From Opeltia flavorubescens (taxonomy: Eukaryota; Ascomycota; Lecanoromycetes; Teloschistales; Teloschistaceae), in contig KE546967.1 in the NCBI GenBank assembly GCA_000442125.1, positions 1,612,001 through 1,676,000 on the forward strand: 64,000 nucleotides of DNA, in the 5' to 3' direction. Below are positions 44,131-57,310 of the stretch, piece after piece. The number at the start of each line of letters is the position of its first letter. Within the stretch, counting starts at the first letter, position 1. The position numbers were made by a program, and so were the translations under genes. The notes below the pieces were generated by a model. The model was not told where the DNA came from, searched no databases, and saw only the letters and a program-made list of their open reading frames with translations.

Positions 44131-44832
44131 ATGCCACAGAGTCTAAGCGGTCTAGCAAAAGCTAATCTGGATAGTTTCAATGGAGATCCTATCGTCACTC
44201 TAACAGTAGGACGACGTCCCGAAACGGCTCAATTCTTCATCCACAAAAATCTTCTTTGCGCTGCATCTCCTGTTTTTGAAGCTGCCTTCAATGGCAATTT
44301 TCGAGAGCGTAATGGGGCGATCGAACTCCCTGGTGACTCTCCACTCGCTTTTGAACTCCTTGTTCAATGGCTCTATTCCCGGAGAATTACCTTCGCCAGT
44401 CAAGTCATGAGTCATAACCAGCAGAAGAAGCTGATCGGTCTTTATTGTCTCGCCGATAAATACGCTGTCATGTCACTTAAGAAAAACCTAATTGGCACCC
44501 TCTATACTTCAGTTGACCAACCGGACGTACGCCCTCCTTCGCGAAACCTTGTCAAGTTTGCATATGAAAATACCGCCCAAGGTTCGCGCATGCGTCTTCT
44601 ATTGGTATCCTGGTATGCATGGATCGTCGACCCGGAATGGTACAGTGAGGAAGGTGTTTCAGATTGGCTTCCAACCGTCCCAGATTTTGCTGCTGAACTG
44701 GCGACCTCCATGGCGCTGCGGCTGAAGGGTGACCCAAAGCAAAATCCACTCAACGATCCAAACAATTTCCGAGAGCCACTACCTAGGGCACGAACGAACC
44801 GAGGAACCCAAAATGACACCTTGAGCACTTGA
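44131..44832 (+). CDS. BTB/POZ-domain protein
   Basis: This single-exon frame of 233 residues has an N-terminal BTB domain (about residues 20-125): GDPIVTLTVG, FFIHKNLLCAASPVFEAAFN, GNFRERNGAIELPGDSPLAF, ELLVQWLYSRRI, then LIGLYCLADKYAVMSLKKNL. The remaining 110 residues (SWYAWIVDPEWYSEEG, VPDFAAELATSMALRL) match the tail of a common fungal BTB family with no second domain. BTB domains dimerise and often bind cullin 3; the target is unknown. The alternative first exon at 44009 would replace the first 18 residues with MTLDGPQSLKRQRESS..., joining HRF to NGDPIV. I cannot choose between them. Confidence 0.72.
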   Translation: MPQSLSGLAKANLDSFNGDPIVTLTVGRRPETAQFFIHKNLLCAASPVFEAAFNGNFRERNGAIELPGDSPLAFELLVQWLYSRRITFASQVMSHNQQKKLIGLYCLADKYAVMSLKKNLIGTLYTSVDQPDVRPPSRNLVKFAYENTAQGSRMRLLLVSWYAWIVDPEWYSEEGVSDWLPTVPDFAAELATSMALRLKGDPKQNPLNDPNNFREPLPRARTNRGTQNDTLST

Positions 44833-45671
44833 TACAAATCTACATCATATCTGCGGCCACCACTTGGAAAGAAACGAAAGTGGCATACCGGATCATAAGC
44901 TCTTTCATTTACCGGAAAATCTTGTATCTCATTTGATCTCATCTCTTTCGTCCATGTATTTAGGTTGATACCCCGGGGCGTTCCGGCTGGTAGAGCATTT
45001 TTCTTAGTCGTCTAATTTTATTAGAATTTCTCTAGATAATGTTTCAATACTAATCTATGAGCTCGGCACATATCTCATTACTACGACGACACTGATTCGA
45101 GGATTCTGTCCAGGAAGTGGAGAGATTGTGGTTGAACCTCAAACTGGATGACACTGCTCCTGATTCTACATTTATGTGGCTCGAGGAGATCCAATTGGTA
45201 AATGAATCATCGACAGCAAACATCACGAGGCAACCAATAGATATGTTATCATCTCGATGTCCTATAGTCTTCTCACACAGTATAAAGTAGCCAGGAATAT
45301 AGCCAATACCCACGTCCAACATGTGATATCCTCTCTTTATCTGTATACGCCTCCTGAGGACTTTCCATTCATTTCCTCTTCAAACGCCTTCTCAGCGTTC
45401 GTAAAAAACGCTTTTGAGGGAAAAAAAAACAAACGACCATGAGCGCTAAAATTCATAAATGTTGCGGCGGATAGAGGATAACAAATCGTCGTTGAAGATA
45501 AGAGTACACACAAGAGGGGGTATAGAGCCGTGATCGTGAACAAAAAAAGAATTGAACAGGAATGTAAAACAAATGTTGAGCCTGGGACTAGTCCTGGTAA
45601 TCGCGTATCCTCATCTCTTACAGATCCTACATTGAACATCTGCAGGGAAGTATCTTGGCCTGATACGTGAT
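44833..45671. other. Convergent intergenic region
   Basis: The 839 bases lie between the 3' ends of the BTB gene (+) and the Zn2Cys6 gene (-). A 100-codon minus frame at 45337-45639 is low-complexity and rich in F, L and S, with no recognisable domain. I see no gene. Confidence 0.45.
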
Positions 45672-48577
45672 TTAAGCCATCCTCATATGATCATCATGTA
45701 AACCTTCAATGAACCACATCCTCCCGCCTCCCTGACCTTGCTGCATAGCCTGCTGCTGAGCCAATTGCTGTTGCGCGGCCAATATCTCGCCAGGCCCATA
45801 TCCGATGCCGCTCTCCGCGTACCCACCCAGTTGACTTCCACCATAGTAAGAGTCGATCCCACTCATGGATCCTCCATACTGAGATCCACCTCCGCCAATA
45901 CCACTACCAGGAATACCGAAAGATGAGGATAAGTCAGTACCTCTGGTGACATACTGTAGCTGTGACGAGCTATTCCTTGGCTGATCATACTGCGGAGGCA
46001 CAGCCCAACTATCCTCTCTTTGCATGAACTCCGTCGGTCGCTGCGGCTGTAGATGTGCGGCGCTGCTGCGCTGTGAATTGCGGATGCTTTGGGCTTCTTG
46101 CTCGCGGATCATGCTGGATCTCGCCTCACTGATTTTGGAGAGGATTTTCTGGGGGTCGGCAATGCGAGAGGTACTGCGGGGGAAGAAATCGGAGGCGGTG
46201 GAACTGCTATGCTGAGCAGAGTGGGAGACGGAACCCGAGTGCTGGGAGTAGCCAGTGCGGAGACTGTCGTGGGAGCCACCGTGGACATCCTGATCGCTGG
46301 AGGTGCGAGACGCTGAAGGGGAGACAAGGCCAGACTGGGATGCAAGGGAGCCGGTCGAGTGTTGGGGCCGGATGCTGTTGCTCCGGTTTAGATTGGACGA
46401 ATAATTTAGAGCGCTATCGGGAGGTAGGGGTTGAAATTCGATTGTCGCGTCATCTTGAGGTGGGGACGGTCGTTGCAATGGTTTGGGTGGAATCTTAGGT
46501 AGAGCTTTCGTAGCACTTGAGGATTTGTTAGTAGTGGAGGGCGCCGGCATTTGTTTGCTCAGGTCTCTTGTAGAAGGTTTAGGGGGCAGTGCCTCCAGGA
46601 GGTGGAGACACGAATCTAAAGATTCGACGGCGAAGTTTAGGAAGTTTGCGTTCTTGCTACTGACACAAAGAGTCCATCGAAATTCCGCGAGCCGGGTCCG
46701 GTAGAAGTCGGCTTCTTCCTGGCCAGGCGCGGTTGCAAGAAGAAGGCTGCCAAAAGTCCCTATGAGGGAGAAGTTGGTCTTTGATGGAAAGTACCAGAAG
46801 GAAGTTAGGTGGTCAGGACGAAGACGGTTTGTGAAATCCATTGCAGAAATTAGTCGAGTTTTGGCAGCTGAGCGGCAGACATGGGAGACATATGCATCTT
46901 TATTATGCTCACTCAAGGAACGAATGATGCAGCGGTGAAGGGTGATCTCAGTTGCGAAATATGCCAAATGAAGGTGCCCTGGTATCGTGAGCATATACGA
47001 TAGGACAGCCAAGCATCTGGTCACCTACCAATAGATGATGACTTGCCAGTTTGGTTGCTATCCATCTTCAGTCCTTTTGGCAACTTTGCAAACCATTCCT
47101 TTAGTCGGATTTGGATTGGTTTCGCTCGGTTGAGGATCATCCTGGTGCCTTCTTCTCCAGCATCCTCGACCTCTTGCATGGACTTCAAGGTGTAGAAAGT
47201 CTCCAATATGGTCGAAAGGATTTCTGTCAGACTGACCATCTGAGCGAACAGCTCCCTCCCTCGTTTTGTCTCTTCTTTTGCAACTTCATGGAGCCCCTCA
47301 TAATCAACCTTGAAGTCATGCTCCGCGAGATCTCGAACAGCCCAGTGAGTGGTGGGTATTAGAGATGGGCGCCCATGCACCAAAGCACACCATTTATCCT
47401 GCATGTATAGAGCCCAAGCTAACCTTTTCCTCAAACTTCTTTCAATGTTAGTCAGCGCCCAAGGTGTGCAGTCCAGATTCAGACCGAGCTCATACGCTGC
47501 GCCAACAAGTTGGGAGTTTAGAGTCTTCGTGTCTACACTAGGTCTCTGCATCAACAAAATACCGGTCTGTATTGTGGCTAGAGTGGGCTTCTGCAGCGAG
47601 TTCTCAAACCAGCGGAAGGCTATTTCTTCTAGTTGCCCTAGATCGATGTCCAATTGGGCTGCACTTGGAAAGTTGGCTATAGGAGAAGATGCAGCTACTG
47701 TATACATTGCTGCCAGTAGTCCTGGCTCGATGTGGATTGATTGCCGCTCACTGTAGGCATCGAAGAATGGTTGTTCGACAACCGGGAAGCTTCGATTCGA
47801 ACCATCACGAAAGCTCTGGATCATGAAAGCGCCGTGGGCGCCTATCAGGGATTCTATCAATGTCAACGCTTCGGATTCGGCGTCCTCTTGCATATCGTCG
47901 TCAGACTTCTTGACCAGGAATGCATTCCGCGGGTCGGGCTTCTGATAGCCTGTCTCCTGCGTAGTCTTCCCGGACGCCTTATAGATGTCGAACAATATTG
48001 GTTCAAGCTCGGTTGTGTATCCTATGTGTGTCCCATAATGCTGCGGATTACCAAGCAATAATTCCGAACGAGGCCTTACGACTCCGTTTAGATCTACCCA
48101 GGTTCGCGAGACGTCCGGTTCAGTTTTTATTTCAGCCCTTATTTCAGCCGCGTTGAGATTATGTGACTCAAGCGTAGACCTAGTGGACGGACCGCCATCA
48201 GCCTTTGAGCGCTCTTGGCACAAACTTGAAGACTCTTACCTTCTTTTCGATGAGTCTACCTCTTTCCCATCGTGATCTAATCGCCGCTTCCTTGGCTGCG
48301 GGTCCTCGACAAAGGTGCATTTTTGGTTATGAATTGCACAAGCGGCGCAAGTACCTGAAGAGCCTTCGTTCATCACACATTTACTTTTCCTTTTGCGACA
48401 TGCATCGCAGGGTCGTTCTCGCTTTCCCCGAGGTATTTTTCCATCTTTTGCAGAACCTGCCCGCTTTTGTTTCGAGGAGGTAGTCTCGTCTGATCGTTGG
48501 CTGGAGGGAGTCGAAGCTTTTGGAGCGGAGTTTGTTATTGGATTGATTGTTGGCTGGGAGGTAGCTGGGGTAGCCAT
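45672..48577 (-). CDS. Zn2Cys6 transcription factor, Dal81/TamA-like
   Basis: This fungal binuclear-cluster regulator of about 930 residues has three exons; introns at 48180-48239 and 46979-47028 are placed by phase and conserved text. The zinc cluster is PCDACRKRKSKC, then CAACAIHNQKC, followed by TFVEDPQPRKRRL. The middle region is a fungal-specific transcription factor domain: YTTELEPILFDIYK, AYSERQSIHIEPGLLAAMYT, LQKPTLATIQTGILLMQRPS, GAAYELGLNLDCTPW, RKRLAWALYMQDKWCALVHG, then SIG-HLHLAYFATEITLHRCII. The last 250 residues are Ser/Gln/Gly-rich. The cluster and HLAYFATEITLHR resemble what I recall of TamA/Dal81, coactivators of nitrogen-source genes; this orthology is from memory and should be treated as likely rather than sure. 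Confidence 0.85.
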
Positions 48578-49583
48578 AATGGAATGTTGCGGGCCGGGGA
48601 TAAAGACGCCTCTTCAACGGCAGCCGATCCCGCCTGACAGGCGAGTTCGATGCTCCGAAGCCGTAGCTGGCCTGCCGTTCAATGCAAATGGCAGAGATCC
48701 TCGTCAATTCGACCCACGAGTTTTGTTCCGAATGCTGGCTCGCGCCGGTTCACCGAGGCTTGGATGATGCTGCAGATATGGCCTGGCGCAGGGGAAGAGA
48801 CGTCAAAATTGAGTGCGTGCCATGGGTTAAGGCGACACGGACCCTCTGCGGTCGAGCACCGTACAGCGCGCCTAGTTGCAGATAAAAACAACGTGTGTGG
48901 GGGTAGATGCAGTCATTGACGTCGTAGAGATGGAGTAAGGCAAGGATAGGTGGTGCAAAGGTCGCAGTCTTGAAGGTGGACGTGTGGCTACAGAGAGGGC
49001 TCTGTTATCACATGTGGTTGACAGTCGTTGCGTTAACAATCAGTGGAGTTTGCAGGGGCGGCGGAGGACGGTCTGGATGATCATTATCGAGTGGGATCTG
49101 GACCATGTTTTCAAGGGTGTGTTATGCAGAGAGCACAAGGAGCTTTACTAGACCCTTGTGCTGTCAGGCCTGTCGCCGGCTAGTAAGAGCATGGAGCTCG
49201 TGTGCCAGAATTTGCGAGCTTCTGACTGGACGAGAGCAGACAAGATAAGCTCGAGATAAGGTTCTTCACCCTGTCTCATTGGTTGAATGTCTGACGATCT
49301 AAATGATTGAAATAATAATAACAATAACAATGCCAGACCAAATTCCATTAGGAGGCTCTTGAGTTACGCTATGCACATACTGGAGTAATATGCTCTATGA
49401 TACTGCCCATACCACTGGTACACTTCCAGTTGGTATTGAACAGCGCAGGCTTCGCAAGACGATGTCCGGCGATATATCGACATCAGGCTAGCTATAAGTA
49501 TCAACCTTATTGATCATCATGTAGGACTGCCTTCAAGAAGAACAACACGATGTGGAACTTTTCATAATTAGCCGTCTTACAGA
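48578..49583. promoter_or_regulatory. Divergent intergenic region, Zn2Cys6 and fasciclin genes
   Basis: About 1 kb lies between divergent starts, GC-rich near 48600-48900 and AT-rich near 49300. Overlapping frames at 48650-48919 (+) and 48679-48891 (-) have no recognisable content. No specific site is supported. Confidence 0.4.
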
Positions 49584-50268
49584 ATGCAGTATTCACTGGC
49601 TTGTCTTTTGCTGACTGCTGGTCCTGCATTTTCGAAAGCTTGCTCCCAGACAACGAGCAATAGACGACCACCAGCGGAGCACGCTCCAAGGCACCAGCAA
49701 GCACCAATCATGAATATACCCTTACCAGGATTTGGCGGTAGTAAAGACTCAAATGGGGATACTGGTGATCTCATCATATCTGATGTCATCGGAAAAGATC
49801 GGGCTATCAACATCTTTGCTGGCTTCACTCGAGACATCGACAATATTTCAAAGCGTTTGGATGACGATTCGCAGAATACTACTGTTCTCGCGCCTTTAAA
49901 CTCTGAAATACAGAAGTTACCAAGGAAGCCTTGGGAGGACCCCGAAGACTACAGCACTCTCGGAGAAGCCGCCTATGCAGGGTCAGCTGGTGAGGATCGA
50001 GCACACAGGAATCTTAGGAGGTTCGTCGAAGCGCATATTTTGCCTACTAGCCCATGGGAAGAGGGAGTCAAAACCAAGTCGCTGGGAGGTGAAGAGTTGT
50101 GGTGGGAGAACAAGGATGGAGTGAGAACCGTAAGTTCTCATGCTCTGAGCAATCTTCCAAGCTAATAGATTTTAGGTCTATCCAGGTGGTCTTGAGGTAA
50201 CGAGCGTTGCGAATCGAGTCTCGAATGGGGAAGTATGGATAATCAAAGGAGTGGTGAATTATGCCTAA
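49584..50268 (+). CDS. Secreted fasciclin (FAS1)-like protein
   Basis: This 212-residue protein has two exons (49584-50129 and 50176-50268). It begins with a signal peptide (MQYSLACLLLTAGPAFSKAC). A proline-rich linker is followed by one FAS1 domain: LIISDVIGKDRAINIFAGFT, the H1-like NTTVLAPLNSEIQKLPRKPW, the conserved RRFVEAHILPTSPWEEG (H2-type) and WWENKDGVRTVYPGGLEVTS, ending EVWIIKGVVNYA, the FAS1 closing strand. It resembles a small fungal single-FAS1 family that includes fission yeast mug57. FAS1 proteins act in adhesion or at the wall or vacuole; no membrane anchor is seen here. The intron must be removed to reach the closing strand. Confidence 0.85.
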
Positions 50269-51085
50269 AGAAGCTTGATTCACTGCGTTGTCTAATGACG
50301 TTACCTCTTCATGATTTATGTTGTTCATGATTCAGAAGCGCTTCAGTGCATAGAGTATACAGGGGTAGTGTAAATCACACATACTAAAAACAACGAGATT
50401 TTGAATTACCATTCTTGGTAAGAGTTTGACACCGTTAGATGATTAATGAATGACCTGTATATCAAATGAAGCCATAAAGTATAAATTGAGCCTTTTCACT
50501 TGCAAGATTGAGTGCCTGCATAGAATGACTACTTCAAGATATAGAGGGTTTTTTCTTGTCACGATAATTAGAGCCTTTTGGTGAATATTATGTGAGCTTA
50601 TGTTAAGTTTGCGGTTGATTTTGTGGGTTATACTCAATGGGTAATTTTGAGATTTCGGTCCCAGATTATTCTGCCTAGGCGGTGAGTCTTAGCGGCTGCT
50701 AGCGCATGTTACAGGGGTATCTGCTCCGGGATGACGATCTTGCGAAAGCTCCCTTCACCTATTCAAACTCCTCAGATGACGCTCCCTCCATACTTGGACC
50801 AGAGAATTTTAGGATTTCATACACGTATCTATCCTTCTTCTGATATTGCTCAAAGTTCATTCTCTCGAACCTGAAATTCTGAAGGAGTCGCACACTGGAC
50901 GTGTTCGCATGTTGGAACAGACGAAAGCCCTCAGCTGATACACCAATATTCCATCTTTCAACCGTGTGCGAAATTCCGTCTTGGGCCCGTTTCCCCTTTC
51001 TTTTACCTTATGCCAGTCAGGCCTTGAGCGCGACCGACCTTAAGAAAGTTTAACCACAAATCGTTGTTTGGAGGAGGATAACAAA
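50269..51085. other. Intergenic: fasciclin 3' end and sin3 promoter
   Basis: The 817 bases include an AT-rich stretch (50330-50650) and then a region near 50720-50980 with short coding-like text but no continuous frame. No gene is supported, and the last 150 bases should be the sin3 leader. Confidence 0.45.
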
Positions 51086-54000
51086 ATGAATCCTGCCAAT
51101 GGCAACGGTTGGCAACCCACGTCGGCGCATGGCCCTTTTCCGATGAACGGCGATCATCTTGTTTCGGTGCAACAGAGAAATATGGGGAGTTTACCGTAAG
51201 TAAAGGTAGCGGAAGGATGCCACTCCTAAATGACAAATCGCCGCCGGATCACTGCGGTCATTCATTTGGCATCAGTCTATCAACTTTGGTCAGACGAGTA
51301 TCCAGGGCAACTGGCTAACTTCTTGGATGTGAACAGATCTAACCAGACCTTGAGCCAGAGTGGACATTCACAGTTGAGCGGGCAACCTCCCCTTGTCCAA
51401 GCAGGTATGTCTATGAAACCCTGTACAGCTTAAGCCGAATTCACCCGATTAAGAAACTCCTTTGCGAAGATGATATTGATTTAAAACTTCTAGCTCCGTT
51501 CTACCCCAGCTCCGCCGCGCCTCTTCCCATTCCCTTAGGGCCTACATCGCCCTCCCACGAACCCAGAATGGCTCAGACGTCATCGCAACAACAGCGCCAG
51601 CAGCAGTCTCCGTCCAGTTTGCATCATCAGCCGATACAAGGCCCAAACTATTCATTGCCAGTTTTGGGCCCTGTACTCCAACAACAACAGCAGTCTCCGC
51701 AGGCGGTGTTGGCAATAGAACGCGAGCGAGAAAGAGAGCGAGACAGGGAGCGAGAAAGCGAAGCTGAACGACTTCGCCATCGTGACTTAGTATTTCGGGA
51801 CCAAGAGGCTGATTACGAACTGCGGCATCAAGCCCAACGAGAGCAAGACTTATCGCCACGTGAAAATCATACAGGCTCAATTCCTTTGCAGCAGCCTGTT
51901 CCTTCGAGAGGCCAAGGGACTCTTCATGGTCCGAACGGTATACTAGCACATCTGAACGCTGCAAGCGGTCCGAATCCACCGGCCAACGCAGTTGGCGGCC
52001 AGGGCAGTTCCTTTTTGGGAAACGGCTATCCTGCTAGCGAATCTTCTCCCCGGACTTTTCTCCAGCAGCCGGTGCAGAGTCTACCTCATCAGCAGCTCCT
52101 AGGTAGCTTTAGTCATGCCGTTAACTCGCAGCAACTTCCCAATGGAATGGCAGCTCTCTCGCAGGGTCAACAGCCTATCCTCAATGTACGTGTTCCTTGC
52201 TTTTGTGGATGCTTGATCTTGAAAGAGCGGTTTACGCTCGTTGGACTCTTTGCTTTGAGAAGCGAGCTAATAATATGATAGGATGCACTGAGCTACTTAG
52301 ACCAGGTTAAGGTTCGATTCGTCGAGCATCCTGATGTATACAACAGATTTCTTGACATTATGAAAGATTTCAAATCCCAAACGTGCGTTCATATGCAATG
52401 CTCTGGTATTAATCGAGCTCACCATTTGAAAACAGGATTGATACCCCAGGCGTCATCGATCGCGTATCATCTCTGTTCGCAGGTCATCCAGAGTTGATTC
52501 AAGGATTTAACACTTTCCTACCGCCTGGCTACCGTATAGAGTGCGGTACACTTGACGACCCAAACACCATCCGAGTGACTACACCTATGGGAACCACTGT
52601 ATCTCAGATGCCATCCGCTCATAACCGTCCTAACGGAATTGTTAATGGCGCATCAGTGCTTGAAAATCTTGGCCCGGTACATCGACAGCATGGGTACCTA
52701 GATGGGTTTCCAACGCATGGCGAAGTGCAAGCTGCTCACCCCGAGAGGCTTGAGGGTCGAGTAGAAAGTCGTCATGCCTCAGACGGTCGACTTGGCGGCG
52801 TGCCTGCTTTTCTTACAGCAACTCAGCATTCTGGACAAGGAAGTATTGATTATGACGGAGACGGAGCAGACGCAGCAGCCATCGTACACCAGCAAGAACA
52901 GCAAGGAGTGTCGAATTTGTCTCACGCTGTTTCTGCTGTTGCAACCAATGGAACCCCGTCCCGGCACACGCTTGCTCCCGTATCTCCAACTGGAGGATCA
53001 ACGGGGTCATTAAACCAAGCCAACATCGCTATTAATCCTCCTGGCCAGTCATTAAGCCCTGGACTCGAGAAGAGGGGTCCAGTGGAATTCAATCATGCCA
53101 TTGGTTACGTTAACAAAATCAAGGTTTGTTTTACCATATCCAGTTCTATTTCTAATACTCCGATCTTGGGCTGATAAATCATTGTTCCAGACCCGTTTCT
53201 CGCAACAACCTGACGTTTATAAACAATTTCTCGAGATACTGCAAACTTATCAGCGTGACGTGAAACCGATTCAGGATGTTTACTTCCAAGTCACGGAGCT
53301 CTTCAGCACAGCACCTGATCTACTGGAGGATTTCAAGCAGTTTTTGCCCGAGTCTGCTGCGCAAGCCAAAGCTCAAGCAGCTGCTCGGCAAGCGGCCGAG
53401 GACCCCCAAGTAATCAGCAATGTACGTGGTGAAGCGTCGTACATCGCTGGAATGCAAACGGCTCAATCTCAGACGCCAAAGTCGGAAATGAGAATGCCTC
53501 CAGTAGGCAACTTTGCGCCTCCCACCAGTGTTGGTAAAGAAAATAAAAAACGACGAGGCGGTGCAGGATCGCAGATTACTGGAGGGGCTGCTGCTGTCGC
53601 CGTCGCCGCGGCCGAGCCGTTGGCACTGACAAATCAAGCGAAAACAGGCACCGGGCGAGGTGGCCCGTCAAACAAGGTCAGAAACCTCTTTAATGCTATC
53701 TCTTTTACCTTTGTCGCATTACCTCTATACACACTTCCTCCCGAACTGCAGGAAACCTTCGCCTCCCCGACAGATTTTAGCAAGAGAGGAGTAAAGCCTG
53801 CTTATAAAAGTGGTGACATTCGAAGATGCTCATCTCCGTCATTGATTGTTTCTCTACGTACAAACGCTAACATATTTCACAGCGAGCACGACTAGAACAA
53901 CAGAAAACCTCAGCGCCTGAAGCGCCAGCTATTTCACCGACGCTTGTCCCAAGCCTACCTCAGCCGTTGGCTCCAACAACACGGCCGACCTCTGTTCAAG

Positions 54001-56635
54001 ACGAGATTGCCTTCTTCGATCGAGTAAAGAAATTCTTGGCCAACAAGCAAACCTTCAACGAATTTCTGAAGCTGTGTAACCTCTTTACTCAGGGTCTGAT
54101 CGATAACAATAAGTTCACACACAGAGCTTCCAATTTCATCGGCACAAGCACTGAGCTGGCAAGCTGGCTAAAGCAATTTGTCGAATACCATGGCATGGAC
54201 GAGATTGTGGAGAATACGCCGAGGCTCGGTGGTGATAAGGTTGTCCTCAGCAACTGTCGCGGCCTTGGTCCGAGCTATCGACTCTTGCCTAGAAGGGAGC
54301 GTCTGCGAGTTTGCAGTGGAAGAGACGAGATGTGTCAACAGGTCCTCAACGACGGGTGGGTGTCGCATCCGACGTGGGCTTCGGAAGATTCTGGATTCAT
54401 TGCACATCGCAAAAACGTGTTCGAAGATGCCATACACCGTATTGAAGAAGAGCGACATGATTACGATTTCAATATAGAGGCCTGCCTCAGGACAATCCAA
54501 TTGATAGAGCCAATCGTGCAACAGCTCAAGTGCATGCTAGACGAGGAACGATTGTCATATGTTCTGCCTCCGGGTATCGGTGGACAGAGTGAGACAATCT
54601 ATCAGCGAGTCATTAAGAAAGTCTACGATCGGCAGCGTGGACAGGCAGTCATTGAGGATATGTTCCGCAACCCAACGGTTGTTTTACCAATCGTTCTCGG
54701 GAGGCTAAAACAAAAGTCCGAAGAATGGAAAGCAGGCATGGTGAGTTTAGGAGACATCTTCGCGTATATCCAGTATCTAATTTGCTCTTAGCGTGAATGG
54801 GAAAAGGTCTGGCGAGAACAAACGCATAAGATGTTTTGGAAGAGCTTAGACCACCAAGGCGTCAACGCTAAGACGGTTGATAAGCGGCAGTATCAACCCA
54901 AAGCTCTCCATACTGAAATACAGATCCGTTACGAGGAGCAAAGGCGTGAACTGATCGTTCCCTGGAAAGCACCATCAACACATCAACTATCGTACGAGTT
55001 TGAGGACGCCGAGGTCATCCATGACGCTTGCCATATGATTTTAACCCATCTGCACAACTCTGACAAGAACAATGACGAGGACAAACGGCGACTTGAAAAG
55101 TTTCTGACCACCTTTCTCCCCTCGTTCTTTGGTCTCGACCAAGAAGCTTTCCAGAATCACATGCTGGATATCCACGATGCATCCCCACCGAATGAAGAGC
55201 TGGAAGACGAGTCTATCAATGAGGACATGAACAGTGGAAGAACTCGACGTGCGATGAACGGAAGAAAAAGTAATCTTCTAAGAGGTGTCCTCGACCGCAG
55301 TAAACTCGGAAGAGATATCAATGGCCGGGAGAGTAAAGAATCAACGCCTGATATGTTGTCTATGGATGAGGATGGCGCGATATCTGTAGACACAACACAG
55401 GAACAAGCTCAAGTCGACATGACCAATTATCGATGGATGGAACACCCAAGTGTCGGAGCTATCGATCCCAATGCGCCTTTCAGACGCGATTGTTTCAATC
55501 TTTACGCAAGCCTTAACATCTACTGCTTTTTCCGCACGTTCCAGATGCTCTACGAAAGACTCGTCAACATCAAGGCCAACGAGCAGCAGGTTCATGAGGA
55601 CGTTGCGCGTGCAAATGCCCTAAAAGTGGCTGATGATCTGAACCTTGCATATAAGCGGCCGTCGGATTACTTTTCAGATACCAGCGCGTCTGCCAGCTAT
55701 TACCACCAGATCGTCGCCATATGTGAAGACGTCATGAAACAGAAGACGGAGATTACACACCTTGACGAGACGCTCCGCCGGTTCTATATGATGAAGGGAT
55801 GGCAGCTGTATAGTTACGATAAGTTGATTGCAGCCATAACACGCTTTGCTATGCAAATCCTGGTAAGCGACAACAAGGACAAGAGTCTTGAGATTATTAA
55901 TCTCTTCTACGGGGATCGTGCCAAGGAGGATACTACCCATGCCACCGAGATCATCTACCGCAAGCAGGTGGACAAACTTACCAAAGATGCTGACATCTAT
56001 CGTATCACATACGTAAGTCTCCATTTTCTCGTTCCCCTGGCAATTCTGACAGTCTGAACCCATAGATGCCGAAAAGTAAAAAAGTTACCATTACCATGTT
56101 CAAAAAAGACGATCCAACCTTTTCCGTCGATGTGATGGAAGCCAGCAAGCAATGGGCTTATTACATTTCGTCGTTTGCAATGCGAGAGGTCACCGAAGGG
56201 ATACCGGTGCAGAAGATGCAATGGCCATATCTTCGGCGTAACATGCCGCCGAACGGCGTCACCGAGGACGAGCTCAACGAATCTTACCCGCCGGCGTGGA
56301 TCGATGAGGGGTTGGTCGCTCGGATTAATCCTGAGACTTACCGTATCGCCTTCAATGACGCTTGGAGCGCAGATCGGTGGCTTCATCGACCGCAAGTGCA
56401 AATCAACGGTCTGAAGGGGATGCAGGAGGCCTCGAAGCAGCGAAAGAGGCGGATGGATGAAAAATTTGGACTCAACAGCTTGTGGATGAAGGCTATGAGC
56501 AAAGCTGAAGTGGATAAAACTAATGATCAATTTCGAAGGTTCATCGTCGAAGGCTTCCCTGCCAGTACTGCAGCGGAAGGCCAACAGCCAGATTTTGATG
56601 ATCAGGCAGACGATGAGTCTATGAATGGCCACTGA
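51086..56635 (+). CDS. sin3: Transcriptional corepressor Sin3
   Basis: This scaffold of the Rpd3/HDAC corepressor complex has roughly 1590 residues in nine or ten exons. It starts [16 protein letters not shown] in exon 1; the next exons are Gln-rich, with an Arg/Glu tract ([14 protein letters not shown]). PAH1 contains [23 protein letters not shown]2 has [20 protein letters not shown] and [13 protein letters not shown], and PAH3 has [20 protein letters not shown]. The Sin3 family repressor (HDAC-interaction) region reads [36 protein letters not shown], then [20 protein letters not shown], and the C-terminal module includes [20 protein letters not shown]. The last exon starts at [12 protein letters not shown] and ends DDESMNGH. 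The first intron separates the 38-codon start exon from SNQTLSQSG. Confidence 0.95.
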
Positions 56636-57310
56636 ATGAACATGGATGAACATACGGAAGGCGTTGGGAGTCGAGGGAGGAAGGAAAATGTAAGATTGGC
56701 GTGAGATACTTGGAGACAGGACCCCTCTGAGTGCTATGAGCATATTTTGACATTCTTTGTATCATATACGGCAGAACCATCTACTTTGCGATTGGCTTCT
56801 GGCGAACAAAAGGTACTTTTGCATGCCGAGTGCTGTAGCATATAATTTGGGAGCCAGCTGTTCCTCAGCAATGATTGCCCCATTTATGTAAAGAGATCTG
56901 AGTCAAAGGTTTTTCTATACTTGACTTTCTGGTCCACGAATTGGGCTCCAGTGATTCCTTTTCTTGATGGAAGTCTTAAATCTCTCTGGCTCTATGATCA
57001 TGAGTCAAACACCTCGACGCACTTGATAAGCACTGACTGTGATACGTACGGTGGCGCAGTCGTGGCGTTTTCGTAATCCAGGAACGCAATTGCCTATTCT
57101 ACGGCCACTATTTTCTTATTCAAACATCACTCAAATATTACATACAGACGTTATAAACTGTCCTACTTGCGAACCCATATTCTGCTATTGAGATCACTTC
57201 AATGTGAAACCTTTCGTCAAAGCACTCTTGCTTGAATGTTTGTCCGATCATATTGATTACAGCGTGATTAAATCGCAAAGCACGCGTTGATCCGGGAGAG
57301 TCTGAATACA
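56636..57310. other. Intergenic: sin3 3' end and myo1 promoter
   Basis: The 675 bases lie between two plus-strand genes. I see no reading frame or named element, and the stretch from about 57100 should be the myo1 promoter and leader. Confidence 0.45.

Noticed and set aside
45337-45639. 100-codon hydrophobic minus-strand frame
   Set aside because: It is low-complexity in the 3' region of two converging genes, with no clear signal or domain.
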